DNA from: Deltaproteobacteria bacterium
GTDB taxonomy: Bacteria > Desulfobacterota > JAJRXV01
Direction of reading: 5' to 3'
Length of the DNA stretch: 38,737 nt
Assembly: GCA_024276115.1 (NCBI GenBank)
Contig: JAJRXV010000153.1
Coordinates: forward strand, 1 to 38,737
Shown: positions 25,074 through 31,999 of the stretch, piece by piece
Layout: each line of letters opens with the position of its first letter
How positions within the stretch are numbered: position 1 is the stretch's first letter
Notes under the pieces: model-generated
The model's input: only the letters and a program-made list of their open reading frames with translations
Told to the model about the DNA's origin: nothing
Database searches by the model: none
Made by a program: the position numbers and the translations under genes

Positions 25074-26492
25074 TCAGTTAAAAGAGATTTCCATTCGCTT
25101 TAGCTTCTCAACTAAAGTGGTACGGTTAATGTTTAAAAATTTCGCGGCTTTACTCTTTGTTCCTTTATGTAGCGCCATAGCGTTTTTGATCAGTTCTTTT
25201 TCAAATTTTGCCAGCTCACTGTTAAGGTCTATACCGGTTGTGGTGTGCTTATCGCTTTTGACCCTGCTTGCCTTGGGGATCAAAGCCTTGCTTCTAACAT
25301 TTTGTGGAAAATCTTTCTCAGTGATTTTATTATCATCGCATAATATTATCGCGCGCTCGATCATGTTTTCCAGCTCTCGGACATTACCGGGGAAGTCATA
25401 AGCTTCAAGTAACTTGATCGCGGAATCATCAATAATAACCTTCTTGTTCTTGATTTTCTTTGAGTATTTCTTTAAGAAATATTTTGCCAGTAAAGGTACA
25501 TCGCCCTTACGCTTTTCAAGGGTAGGGAGATTTAATTGTACTATGTCCAGTCTATAATATAGGTCTTCTCTAAATGTCCCGTTTTTTATCGCCTCAGTCA
25601 GGTTGGCGTTTGTCGCTGAAACCACGCGCACATCGATTTTTTTTGACTTGGTGTCGCCGACTTTTACAATCTCTTTCTCCTGGAGTACGCGAAGTAATTT
25701 CACTTGTAGAGCAGGACTCATATTACCTATTTCATCCAAAAATATTGTTCCGTTATCCGCGTATTCAAACTTCCCCACCTTGGTTGCGTGGGCGCCGGTA
25801 AAAGCTCCCTTGACATGCCCAAAAAGCTCACTTTCGAGCAGGTTGTGCGGGATAGAGCCGCAGTTTATAGCCACGAACTTATTGTCACGTCGCGAGCTGT
25901 TGTAGTGTACCGCTTTCGCGACAAGTTCTTTGCCGGTACCAGAATTACCGAGAATCAAAATAGAGCAGTCCTGGTCAGCGACCTTCTCCATCACATTGAA
26001 AACCTCCTGCATTGCCAGGCTCTTACCGATGATGTTGCTGAAATCATATTTTCCATACAGTAGTTTTTTTAAGTATGTGTTCTCATTGATTAAACGCTGT
26101 TGGTCGAGCGCTTTGTCGATCACTTTTTTCAGCTCATCAAATTTAAGCGGCTTCAAAATGTAATCATAAGCGCCTTCTTTTATGGCCGTAACAGCTGTTT
26201 TTATTGTCGCGTGCCCGGTGATAAGAAGAGTGCAGATATGCGGTGCTGTCTCCTTGATATTTTTTAACAGATCTATGCCGTTCATGTTAGGCAGTTTAAG
26301 GTCAGTGATAACTATGTCGATATTCTCTTTTTTGAGTATCTTTAGCGCTTCTTCCCCGGATCCTGCGGAAAAAGGCAGGAAATTTTCACGTTCCAGCAAC
26401 TTAGTGAGAGCTAATCGCGTGTGAACCTCGTCATCTACGATTAAAATAGGTATCTTGCTGCTACCTTCATTGTTATCACTCTTACTCATCAT
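25074..26492 (-). CDS. NtrC-family sigma54-dependent response regulator
   Basis: The start is taken at 26492 (MMSKSDNNE, or the next ATG), with AAAGGTGG upstream; the longer start in the track lies inside the preceding gene. Domains: receiver (about residues 15-130) with DDEVH, phospho-acceptor in DIVITDLKLPN and Lys in YILKPLKF; AAA+ domain (about 155-390) with Walker A GNSGTGKE, the sigma54-contacting loop GAFTGA intact, Walker B TIFLDEIG; C-terminal Fis-type HTH (AAKFLNINRTTLVEKLKRM). It is a classical enhancer-binding protein that activates sigma54 RNA polymerase. No histidine kinase is adjacent. It overlaps the stop of the upstream 874-codon gene, and the coupling suggests that gene's product feeds into it. 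Confidence 0.95.
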   Translation of the reverse strand: MMSKSDNNEGSSKIPILIVDDEVHTRLALTKLLERENFLPFSAGSGEEALKILKKENIDIVITDLKLPNMNGIDLLKNIKETAPHICTLLITGHATIKTAVTAIKEGAYDYILKPLKFDELKKVIDKALDQQRLINENTYLKKLLYGKYDFSNIIGKSLAMQEVFNVMEKVADQDCSILILGNSGTGKELVAKAVHYNSSRRDNKFVAINCGSIPHNLLESELFGHVKGAFTGAHATKVGKFEYADNGTIFLDEIGNMSPALQVKLLRVLQEKEIVKVGDTKSKKIDVRVVSATNANLTEAIKNGTFREDLYYRLDIVQLNLPTLEKRKGDVPLLAKYFLKKYSKKIKNKKVIIDDSAIKLLEAYDFPGNVRELENMIERAIILCDDNKITEKDFPQNVRSKALIPKASRVKSDKHTTTGIDLNSELAKFEKELIKNAMALHKGTKSKAAKFLNINRTTLVEKLKRMEISFN

Positions 26493-29106
26493 CGAGCCAC
26501 CTTTTGTTTTTGAAAAAAACATTAATATCTGAAGCGTATCCTGTTTTTTTCGCTTCTTGTATCCAGTCGTTCAAGTGATGCTTCATCAGCAGGTTATAAA
26601 ATAGCGAGTCTTTTCTTATTATCTCAAAGACCATTGTGTTGTTTTCTTTAGCCTCAAAACCTTTGAACTTTACCTGACCGGCATATCTAAAAAGATCGAC
26701 TTTTAGTTTGTCGTTGTACTTTTCTGTAAAGACGATAAATTTCAGAAGTTTGACAGGGAAGACAAATTCATCTAATATCGCTTTATTGAAGTCCGACACC
26801 CTTACATCCTGCTTGAAAAAGTTCTTCTTGTCCTTTACCTCTTTGATATACGCTATCACCGCTTCTATACTCATTGCTTCACCGAGGTTATAGATGTCAT
26901 GACCGTAATCGACGAACGTTAAATCAGGCGAATATCCGCCATCTTCAGTTTCCATAGCTGAACATATCCCATTATAACACAACTTGGATATCGATTGCGA
27001 CAGTTTTTTTGCAAGCTCTTTATCTTTGTTCTTAATCGCAAGCTCCAAAGCGCTTGCCATATCTATGTCAAAGTTAAAAGCGTAAGTATTATCAATGTAT
27101 ACAGCAAAAGGATAAAGTAAGTTCTTACGTTGTCTCCGCTCCTCTTCTTCACGGATTATGCTGAGTAGCTTTTTCCGTAGTGACTTATTTCGTGCTGTAC
27201 CACGCGCCGCTTCGTTTATTTTTTCGGCGATCGCGACTTTTGAGCTACCCCACACCTCATCCTCGATATCGATGATCTCGGCGGGCGCGCCATAAGAGAT
27301 AAAGAGCCCCGAATCAAGCCCCCCATCGTCATGCTCAACTTCATGAGGGTCAAAGTCACTGCTTTCAAACTCGATACGTCGCAGTTTTTTCTCATACTCC
27401 TTCGCGATATTTTGAATATCTTCGGCGAGGTTTACAAGCGAGTGTACCGTACCAGAAAATGCTACAGCGTCACCTAGAAGATTGTTCAGCGTGACGTTTT
27501 TTGAGCCATCCAATGAGCCTACACCGACGAAGTATTTTTTTCCGGCGGATAAGATAGGTAAGTAAAATTCCTTCATCATGAAATCCGCCATGACTATCTC
27601 TTTTGCTCGATATGTCTTTTTTGTGTAGTCTTTTAAATCGATAAAGAGTTGCCCCTCTCTCTTGATAGAGAGCTCTTTCAGAGTGTCCATGTCATCGTTG
27701 GCGAAGCGATACAGCCGCCCTTTATGGTATTCCCGGTCGAGCTCTTCATCTTTTGTTGTACCGCGTTTGTCATTCAACTGTTCTATAACAGTACCCGCGA
27801 CTTCTTTTATTCTGTTATCCTCATACGCGCAGATGAAGTTTCTTATTAAGTTACTTAGCTCGTCCTTCGTTTTTATTAGGAATTTTGACTTGAGGCTGCC
27901 TGCCTTAAAAAGGTCAAAGCGTGTTTCAATCTCATGGATGTAATCTTGGATATTTTCATCTATTTTGCTCTTTTCATGTAGAATCTTCATGCAGTTTTCG
28001 CTGTTCACCATCTCTGCGGAGTTGTTGAGAGCAAGGTCAAGTAGCTTGCTGTCCCGAATCAACGCAAGCAGATAGTTGCTCGCTTGATCTTTCTGGTTAT
28101 CGTTTTCAAACAGATACTCTAATACGGCGTATCTAAACCGTATCAGCTTAGCGTTGTACAGCGCTTTATTCTGGATATCTTTCTTGAGCTTATGCTGGAG
28201 AGATTTCACTCTGTCAGCGAGAGGCGCGTCACTTTTGAGCTCTTCATATAATGGCGCAATAGATTCAAAAAGAGAGAGTGGAATATGGTATATATTGTAA
28301 TCGTTTTTTAGTGTCCCCTTGTCAGTCATCGAGAATATCATCGGTGATACAGTCGCGAGCAACAAGTATTCAAGCTTCACCAGGTTATACGCCACCTGTT
28401 TTTTTTCAAATTGTTTCAGGCTACTTTTTATCGCCGTAGTGAGTAGTACGTGCAAAATGTTGGAAAATAGTCTGTCAAGCCGCTCTAATGTTACTCCACG
28501 CACACGGATGTTTTTTATTGTCGCTGTTTTGAAGTTCCGTAGTAGTTTTATAAGCGCCAGATGCGCTATGTAAGCAGTAGGTTCAGCCGTGGACGTTCTT
28601 ATCTCTTCAGCGATCATTTTGTTATAGAACATGAGCAATCCATGGATCAGCTCAGAGCCATTTGATTTTTTTGAGAACCAGTACGCGAGTAGTGACGCGT
28701 CAGCCGTGCTGTCATTTTCGAGTATCTGGGTTATAACATCTATCGTCGCCGTGTTGGCGTCGAGGTTGGTGGTCTTTAGTGTTTTTTGAGGTAGCCCAAA
28801 TTCACGTCGTGTTTTTGATGATATGTTCAGGCTCGAGTGATCGTCATCGGTCGTTTTTTTTACAATATGATCCTCGTAGCGGAATTTGATAAGCTCCGCT
28901 AACTCCTTCAATGATGATAATATTATATCCTCAACGTAACTCGAGAAGACAAAGGGAATCATTATTTCCCGGTTGATCCCACCCAATGAGTGACGGATCT
29001 TCTTACGGGGAATCTTAAAAAAGGATTCGTAAGTTTTTTTATGCAGAGCCAAGTAGCTCTGCAAATCTGAAAAAAACTGAAATCTATCACCTGAAAAAGG
29101 TTTCAA
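26482..29106 (-). CDS. Large helical protein with a cryptic class III nucleotidyl cyclase-like domain
   Basis: I know no named family. The 874-residue product has no signal peptide or membrane helix; residues 1-480 are helical with no motif I know. At 485-640 I read a degenerate class III cyclase layout: FIDLKDYT (F488-T495, position of the first metal Asp, D490), LLGDAVAF (D546, position of the second metal Asp), SGLFISYGAPAEI (599-611, like the RVGIHTGE strand) and KVAIAEKINEAAR (like VNLAARL, but N and R are Ala and Lys). So metal Asp positions may persist while transition-state residues are lost. The C-terminus (680-874) is again helical. The gene overlaps the NtrC-type gene start (TAA within ATGATGAGTAA). 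Function unknown; sensor or receptor role is inference. Confidence 0.75.
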   Translation of the reverse strand: MKPFSGDRFQFFSDLQSYLALHKKTYESFFKIPRKKIRHSLGGINREIMIPFVFSSYVEDIILSSLKELAELIKFRYEDHIVKKTTDDDHSSLNISSKTRREFGLPQKTLKTTNLDANTATIDVITQILENDSTADASLLAYWFSKKSNGSELIHGLLMFYNKMIAEEIRTSTAEPTAYIAHLALIKLLRNFKTATIKNIRVRGVTLERLDRLFSNILHVLLTTAIKSSLKQFEKKQVAYNLVKLEYLLLATVSPMIFSMTDKGTLKNDYNIYHIPLSLFESIAPLYEELKSDAPLADRVKSLQHKLKKDIQNKALYNAKLIRFRYAVLEYLFENDNQKDQASNYLLALIRDSKLLDLALNNSAEMVNSENCMKILHEKSKIDENIQDYIHEIETRFDLFKAGSLKSKFLIKTKDELSNLIRNFICAYEDNRIKEVAGTVIEQLNDKRGTTKDEELDREYHKGRLYRFANDDMDTLKELSIKREGQLFIDLKDYTKKTYRAKEIVMADFMMKEFYLPILSAGKKYFVGVGSLDGSKNVTLNNLLGDAVAFSGTVHSLVNLAEDIQNIAKEYEKKLRRIEFESSDFDPHEVEHDDGGLDSGLFISYGAPAEIIDIEDEVWGSSKVAIAEKINEAARGTARNKSLRKKLLSIIREEEERRQRKNLLYPFAVYIDNTYAFNFDIDMASALELAIKNKDKELAKKLSQSISKLCYNGICSAMETEDGGYSPDLTFVDYGHDIYNLGEAMSIEAVIAYIKEVKDKKNFFKQDVRVSDFNKAILDEFVFPVKLLKFIVFTEKYNDKLKVDLFRYAGQVKFKGFEAKENNTMVFEIIRKDSLFYNLLMKHHLNDWIQEAKKTGYASDINVFFKNKRWLDDE

Positions 29107-29155
29107 AACAACCCCTTAATATGTAATGGGCTATATCACCAAGCGACAGAATGAG

Positions 29156-29184
29156 TAAACCCGCGAAAAAAACAGGCGTGCCTG
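29156..29184 (-). terminator. Rho-independent terminator of mtnP
   Basis: Immediately after the mtnP TAA the minus strand reads CAGGCACGCCTGTTTTTTTC: a stem of about 6 bp with a CACG loop and a seven-T tract. It is also a copy of the dispersed CAGGCRCGCCTG repeat. Confidence 0.75.
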
Positions 29185-30045
29185 TTAAACATACTTACCA
29201 ATAATTATATCAAGATCCTGCTTTGTTTTTTCCGGTATCGTTTTAGTATCTGTCATAATAGAAAATTTAAGCGCGTCTTTACAGCTACAGGTTCTCTCTG
29301 CCGGAATCATATCGACCACTGCCCGAATTATCTTCTTAGCGTTCGCGACATTATTTTTGATTATCTCAAGTATCGCGTCTACAGATACGTCATCCTCAGC
29401 CTCATACCAGCAGTCGTAGTCGGTAGCTAAAGCTAGTGTCGCGTAACATATCTCAGCCTCACGCGCGAGCTTCGCCTCTGGCAGATTGGTCATGCCGATG
29501 ACAGAGACGCCCCAGCTTCTGTATACATTTGACTCAGCGCGGGTAGAAAACGCCGGGCCCTCCATGCAGATGTATGTGCCGCCCTTATGCGACGTTACAT
29601 TAACCGAATCCGCGGCATCGCAGAGTGAGTTGTTTAAGTCAAGACATACCGGGTCGGCAAACTGAATATGTCCGACAACCCCACTGCCGAAGAAGGTGGA
29701 AATGCGATTTTTAGTTCTGTCGATAAACTGGTCAGGCATCACCATATGCCCTGGAACGATCTCTTCTTTCATGCTCCCTACAGCGCTGACTGAGATTATG
29801 TACTGAGCTCCGAGTTTTTTCATGGCGTATACGTTAGCGCGGAAATTGATCTCAGACGGTAGCAACTTGTGTCCTCTGGCGTGTCTCGCGAGGAATATCA
29901 TCTTAGCGTCACCAAGCGTTCCTGTTATCAGGTTATCAGAAGGTTTACCAAAAGGCGTGTCGATCTCGACTTCCTTTATGTCTGTCATCCCTTCCATTTC
30001 ATATAAACCACTCCCGCCGATTATACCTATGATTTTTTCTGACAT
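29185..30045 (-). CDS. mtnP: S-methyl-5'-thioadenosine phosphorylase
   Basis: The ATG at 30045 is chosen because GGAGG is seven bases upstream; the longer form in the track begins before it. The 286-residue protein has the PNP/MTAP family 2 signatures: IGIIGGSGLYEMEGM at the N-terminus, FLARHARGHKLLPSEI, ICMEGPAFSTRAESNVYR, IGMTNLPEAKLAREAE and ATDYDCWYEAEDDVSV, the last close to eukaryotic MTAP. It cleaves 5'-methylthioadenosine with phosphate to adenine and 5-methylthioribose-1-phosphate, from polyamine or homoserine lactone synthesis, feeding methionine salvage. No other mtn gene is present. It has its own promoter and terminator. Confidence 0.95.
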   Translation of the reverse strand: MSEKIIGIIGGSGLYEMEGMTDIKEVEIDTPFGKPSDNLITGTLGDAKMIFLARHARGHKLLPSEINFRANVYAMKKLGAQYIISVSAVGSMKEEIVPGHMVMPDQFIDRTKNRISTFFGSGVVGHIQFADPVCLDLNNSLCDAADSVNVTSHKGGTYICMEGPAFSTRAESNVYRSWGVSVIGMTNLPEAKLAREAEICYATLALATDYDCWYEAEDDVSVDAILEIIKNNVANAKKIIRAVVDMIPAERTCSCKDALKFSIMTDTKTIPEKTKQDLDIIIGKYV

Positions 30046-30080
30046 ACAGTTCACCTCCAAATTATTTTATTTATCATTGA

Positions 30081-30109
30081 ATTATAATGTAAAATAAATC
30101 AAATAGCAA
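30081..30109 (-). promoter_or_regulatory. Promoter for mtnP
   Basis: TTGCTA (4/6) and TATAAT (6/6) are 17 bases apart on the minus strand; the -10 ends 35 bases before the ATG. Confidence 0.55.
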
Positions 30110-30206
30110 GGGTTAAGAGTTAAGAATTATGAATGGAGATTTAATGACAAGAGCATAAAAAGATATAATATCAGAGAGGTAATGGAAAAATAAAAGAGGT
30201 TAAAGC

Positions 30207-30524
30207 TTATTTATCGTTGTGAGGTTCGGCAAGTCTGGCAAATATTACTCTGGCATTTTGCCAGTTGCTACTCTCTTCTTTTTTGACCATGATATAAAAC
30301 TCACACTTTTGGCACATAGGGAGCTTGAGTGCGAAGGTCCCCTGGACTTCTCCGTTACAGAATGTTCTCGCAATCGCCCAGCATGACCTGCCTCCGTATT
30401 TGCCGCCATTAATACCGGTAAGTTTTTCTTCTGACGCCGCGGGACATACGCCCATTGCGTCAGCGTCGTCGCTTTCTGATTCGCGTCCGCATTTCAAGAC
30501 TTCCCAGCAATTCATTTTATTCAT
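30207..30524 (-). CDS. Two-CW domain protein
   Basis: The 105-residue protein shows the two-CW pattern: MNCWEVLKCGRE, GVCPAA, NGGKYGGRSCWAIARTFC, then KLPMCQKCEFYIMVKKEE. Seven cysteines (C6, C12, C27, C48, C56, C71, C74) with two CW dipeptides suggest a metal-binding cysteine fold, seen alone or fused to sensors and PAS proteins in delta-like anaerobes. No signal peptide, so probably cytoplasmic. AAGGAG precedes the ATG by nine bases. It is monocistronic, 160 bases from mtnP, and the function is unknown; redox or metal sensing is inference. Confidence 0.85.
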   Translation of the reverse strand: MNKMNCWEVLKCGRESESDDADAMGVCPAASEEKLTGINGGKYGGRSCWAIARTFCNGEVQGTFALKLPMCQKCEFYIMVKKEESSNWQNARVIFARLAEPHNDK

Positions 30525-30563
30525 ATAAATACACTCCTTTTAATTAAACAATATATTGAGTGT

Positions 30564-30725
30564 TATTAACCCGGTGATAAAATGTATAGTGCAATACTCC
30601 TGCCGTCGTCCCGAACTGGTTTCGGGATCTACCCGCATTTATAAGATTGCCAGATCCTGAAATGAATTCAGGACGACAGTTTTGGAGTCGTCCCGGAGTC
30701 TTTATATTTTATCGCCGAGTTAATA
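30564..30725. mobile_element. MITE-like element with 20-bp terminal inverted repeats
   Basis: Left end TATTAACCCGGTGATAAAAT and the reverse complement of the right end TATTAACTCGGCGATAAAAT agree at 18 of 20 positions. The ends begin with TA, as expected for TA target duplication by IS630/mariner-type elements (inference). There is no coding capacity; it contains the palindromic doublet below. Confidence 0.55.
30605..30677. repeat. REP-like palindromic doublet
   Basis: GTCGTCC and GGACGAC bound the unit. Inside are two hairpins, CCCGAAC-TGG-TTTCGGG and TCCTGAA-ATGAA-TTCAGGA, joined by GATCTACCCGCATTTATAAG. The second half recurs at 7483-7541. Confidence 0.7.
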
Positions 30726-30893
30726 GTGAAGATAAATACGCAATTATGTATATAACTATACTAATCATAATTGAATATGTCAAGTTCTAATAATTTGTTT
30801 TCAAATAAAAAAGTAATCGTATACATTAGTGTTTGCCAGTAGCCTCTTGAGCCATTATTTATCACTAAAAGTAAGTATATTTAAGAAATCAAC

Positions 30894-30922
30894 TTGCATT
30901 GACCATAAAAGTGATATATAAT
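30894..30922 (+). promoter_or_regulatory. Probable promoter for the 30967 operon
   Basis: TTGCAT (4/6) and TATAAT (6/6) are 17 bases apart. The -10 ends 44 bases before the ATG, and AGGGG of the ribosome binding site lies about 12 bases from it. Confidence 0.5.
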
Positions 30923-30966
30923 TAATATAATAGCGTTTTATTCAATATTGGGAGGGGATTGCGCTG

Positions 30967-31173
30967 ATGAGTGATTCAGAAAAAACCGGCAATGTAAAGA
31001 GAAGCTTTATTGGTATGTTTTTTGAAGAATGTAGCGTATATTCTCGTATCTATAAGAATAAAGCTGAAACTGCCTACGTTGGTTTCTGCCCCAAATGCGG
31101 TAGGAAGGTAAGCATAAAGATAGGTGCTAATGGAATCGGTGAACGGTTTTTCAGATCAGACATAAGCCGTTGA
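30967..31173 (+). CDS. Small zinc-ribbon-like protein
   Basis: The 68-residue product has a single conserved CPKCG knuckle (VGFCPKCGRKVSIKIGANGIGERFFRSD). Only one CxxC is present, so a second pair would have to come from another subunit or it is not a true zinc ribbon. Its stop (TGA) is one base before the phosphatase ATG, so the two are coupled. GGGAGGGG lies upstream of the ATG. Function unknown; likely a nucleic acid or protein adaptor (inference). Confidence 0.6.
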   Translation: MSDSEKTGNVKRSFIGMFFEECSVYSRIYKNKAETAYVGFCPKCGRKVSIKIGANGIGERFFRSDISR

Positions 31174-31174
31174 T

Positions 31175-31939
31175 ATGAAGACTTATATATTAGGCGACAT
31201 ACATGGTGAGTATAGCAGGTGTTGTGAAATCCTTCAACATGTTGGGATATTTGACGAAAACGGTCACTGGAAAAAGGGGTGTAAGTGTCGCCTGATCCAG
31301 ACCGGTGACATTGTTGACAGAGGAAGCGAGGTAATAGAGTCCGTTGAGCTTTTTGAGCGGCTTCAGTGTGAGGCGCCTAATGAGGGTGGGGTTGTAATAC
31401 GTTTATTGGGTAATCATGAGTTAGGTCACATTGGAGGACCTATTATAGCGCGTGCGCGTGACACAGAGCTTTTGGTTGACAGGATAAAAAGCGCTGTTGT
31501 AAGTGGCAGAATTGTCGCGGCTTATTTGTTAGATGGTTGGATGGTTGTACATGCCGGGATTATGCCGCATATTTTTGGCAACAATGATCTTAAAAAAAGA
31601 AGCTTGCGTGAGCTAGCTGATGAACTTAACTTTAAGCTACTCAATGCCGTGATAACTGGTGATTTTTCAGACGATATCTTTTTTATTGGACAATCAAGAG
31701 GTGGAACTGGAAAGCCCGGCATCTTTTGGGCGGATTATAATATAGACTTGCTAGAGCGCGAAGATGAGTTGATACATCAGATAGTCGGACATACTCCATC
31801 GCGTTGCAAGATACCGGAGATAAAGCGTAGCCCCAAAGGAAAAATATTTGATATAGATGTAGGTATATGCACAATGTACGGTGGTAACAAAGGCTTATTA
31901 TTGTATGAAGACGGCGTTTTTACCCCGGTTTTGTTTTAA
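31175..31939 (+). CDS. PPP-type metallophosphatase
   Basis: The 254-residue protein carries the full PPP metal-binding set: GDIHGEY (about residue 7), QTGDIVDRG (about 44), LLGNHELGH, VVHAGIMP and IVGHTPSR. That set is seen in serine/threonine phosphatases of the PPP class and in Ap4A hydrolase-like relatives. There is no membrane or signal segment, so it acts in the cytoplasm. The start one base after the zinc-ribbon gene shows coupling. Substrate is not deducible; neighbouring regulators make a phosphoprotein or nucleotide signal plausible, which is inference. The stop is followed by the motif GGGCAACATACCC. Confidence 0.88.
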   Translation: MKTYILGDIHGEYSRCCEILQHVGIFDENGHWKKGCKCRLIQTGDIVDRGSEVIESVELFERLQCEAPNEGGVVIRLLGNHELGHIGGPIIARARDTELLVDRIKSAVVSGRIVAAYLLDGWMVVHAGIMPHIFGNNDLKKRSLRELADELNFKLLNAVITGDFSDDIFFIGQSRGGTGKPGIFWADYNIDLLEREDELIHQIVGHTPSRCKIPEIKRSPKGKIFDIDVGICTMYGGNKGLLLYEDGVFTPVLF

Positions 31940-31952
31940 GGGCAACATACCC
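31940..31952 (+). repeat. GGGCAACATACCC motif after the phosphatase stop
   Basis: 12/13 match to the motif behind the DUF374 gene (minus strand, 16188-16200), in the same position relative to the stop. Confidence 0.4.
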
Positions 31953-31999
31953 TGTTAAAAAGAAGCATAGAATCATAGAAGCAAAGGAGAATTTTAAAC

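Larger units (their letters stand above)
30525..30966. other. Intergenic region between two-CW and zinc-ribbon genes
   Basis: 442 bases, no supportable ORF. It holds the 162-bp MITE-like element (30564-30725) with its inner palindromic doublet (30605-30677), and the promoter at 30894-30922. Otherwise AT-rich. Confidence 0.6.

Noticed and set aside
30110-30180. GGTTAAGAGTTAAGAATTATGAATG stretch
   Set aside because: Looks like low-complexity AT-rich duplication upstream of mtnP; no partner copy or gene found in this window.
30897-30930. TTGACC / TATAAT promoter at 30900
   Set aside because: Spacing of 12 or 21 bases is not acceptable; the pair TTGCAT-17-TATAAT is preferred.
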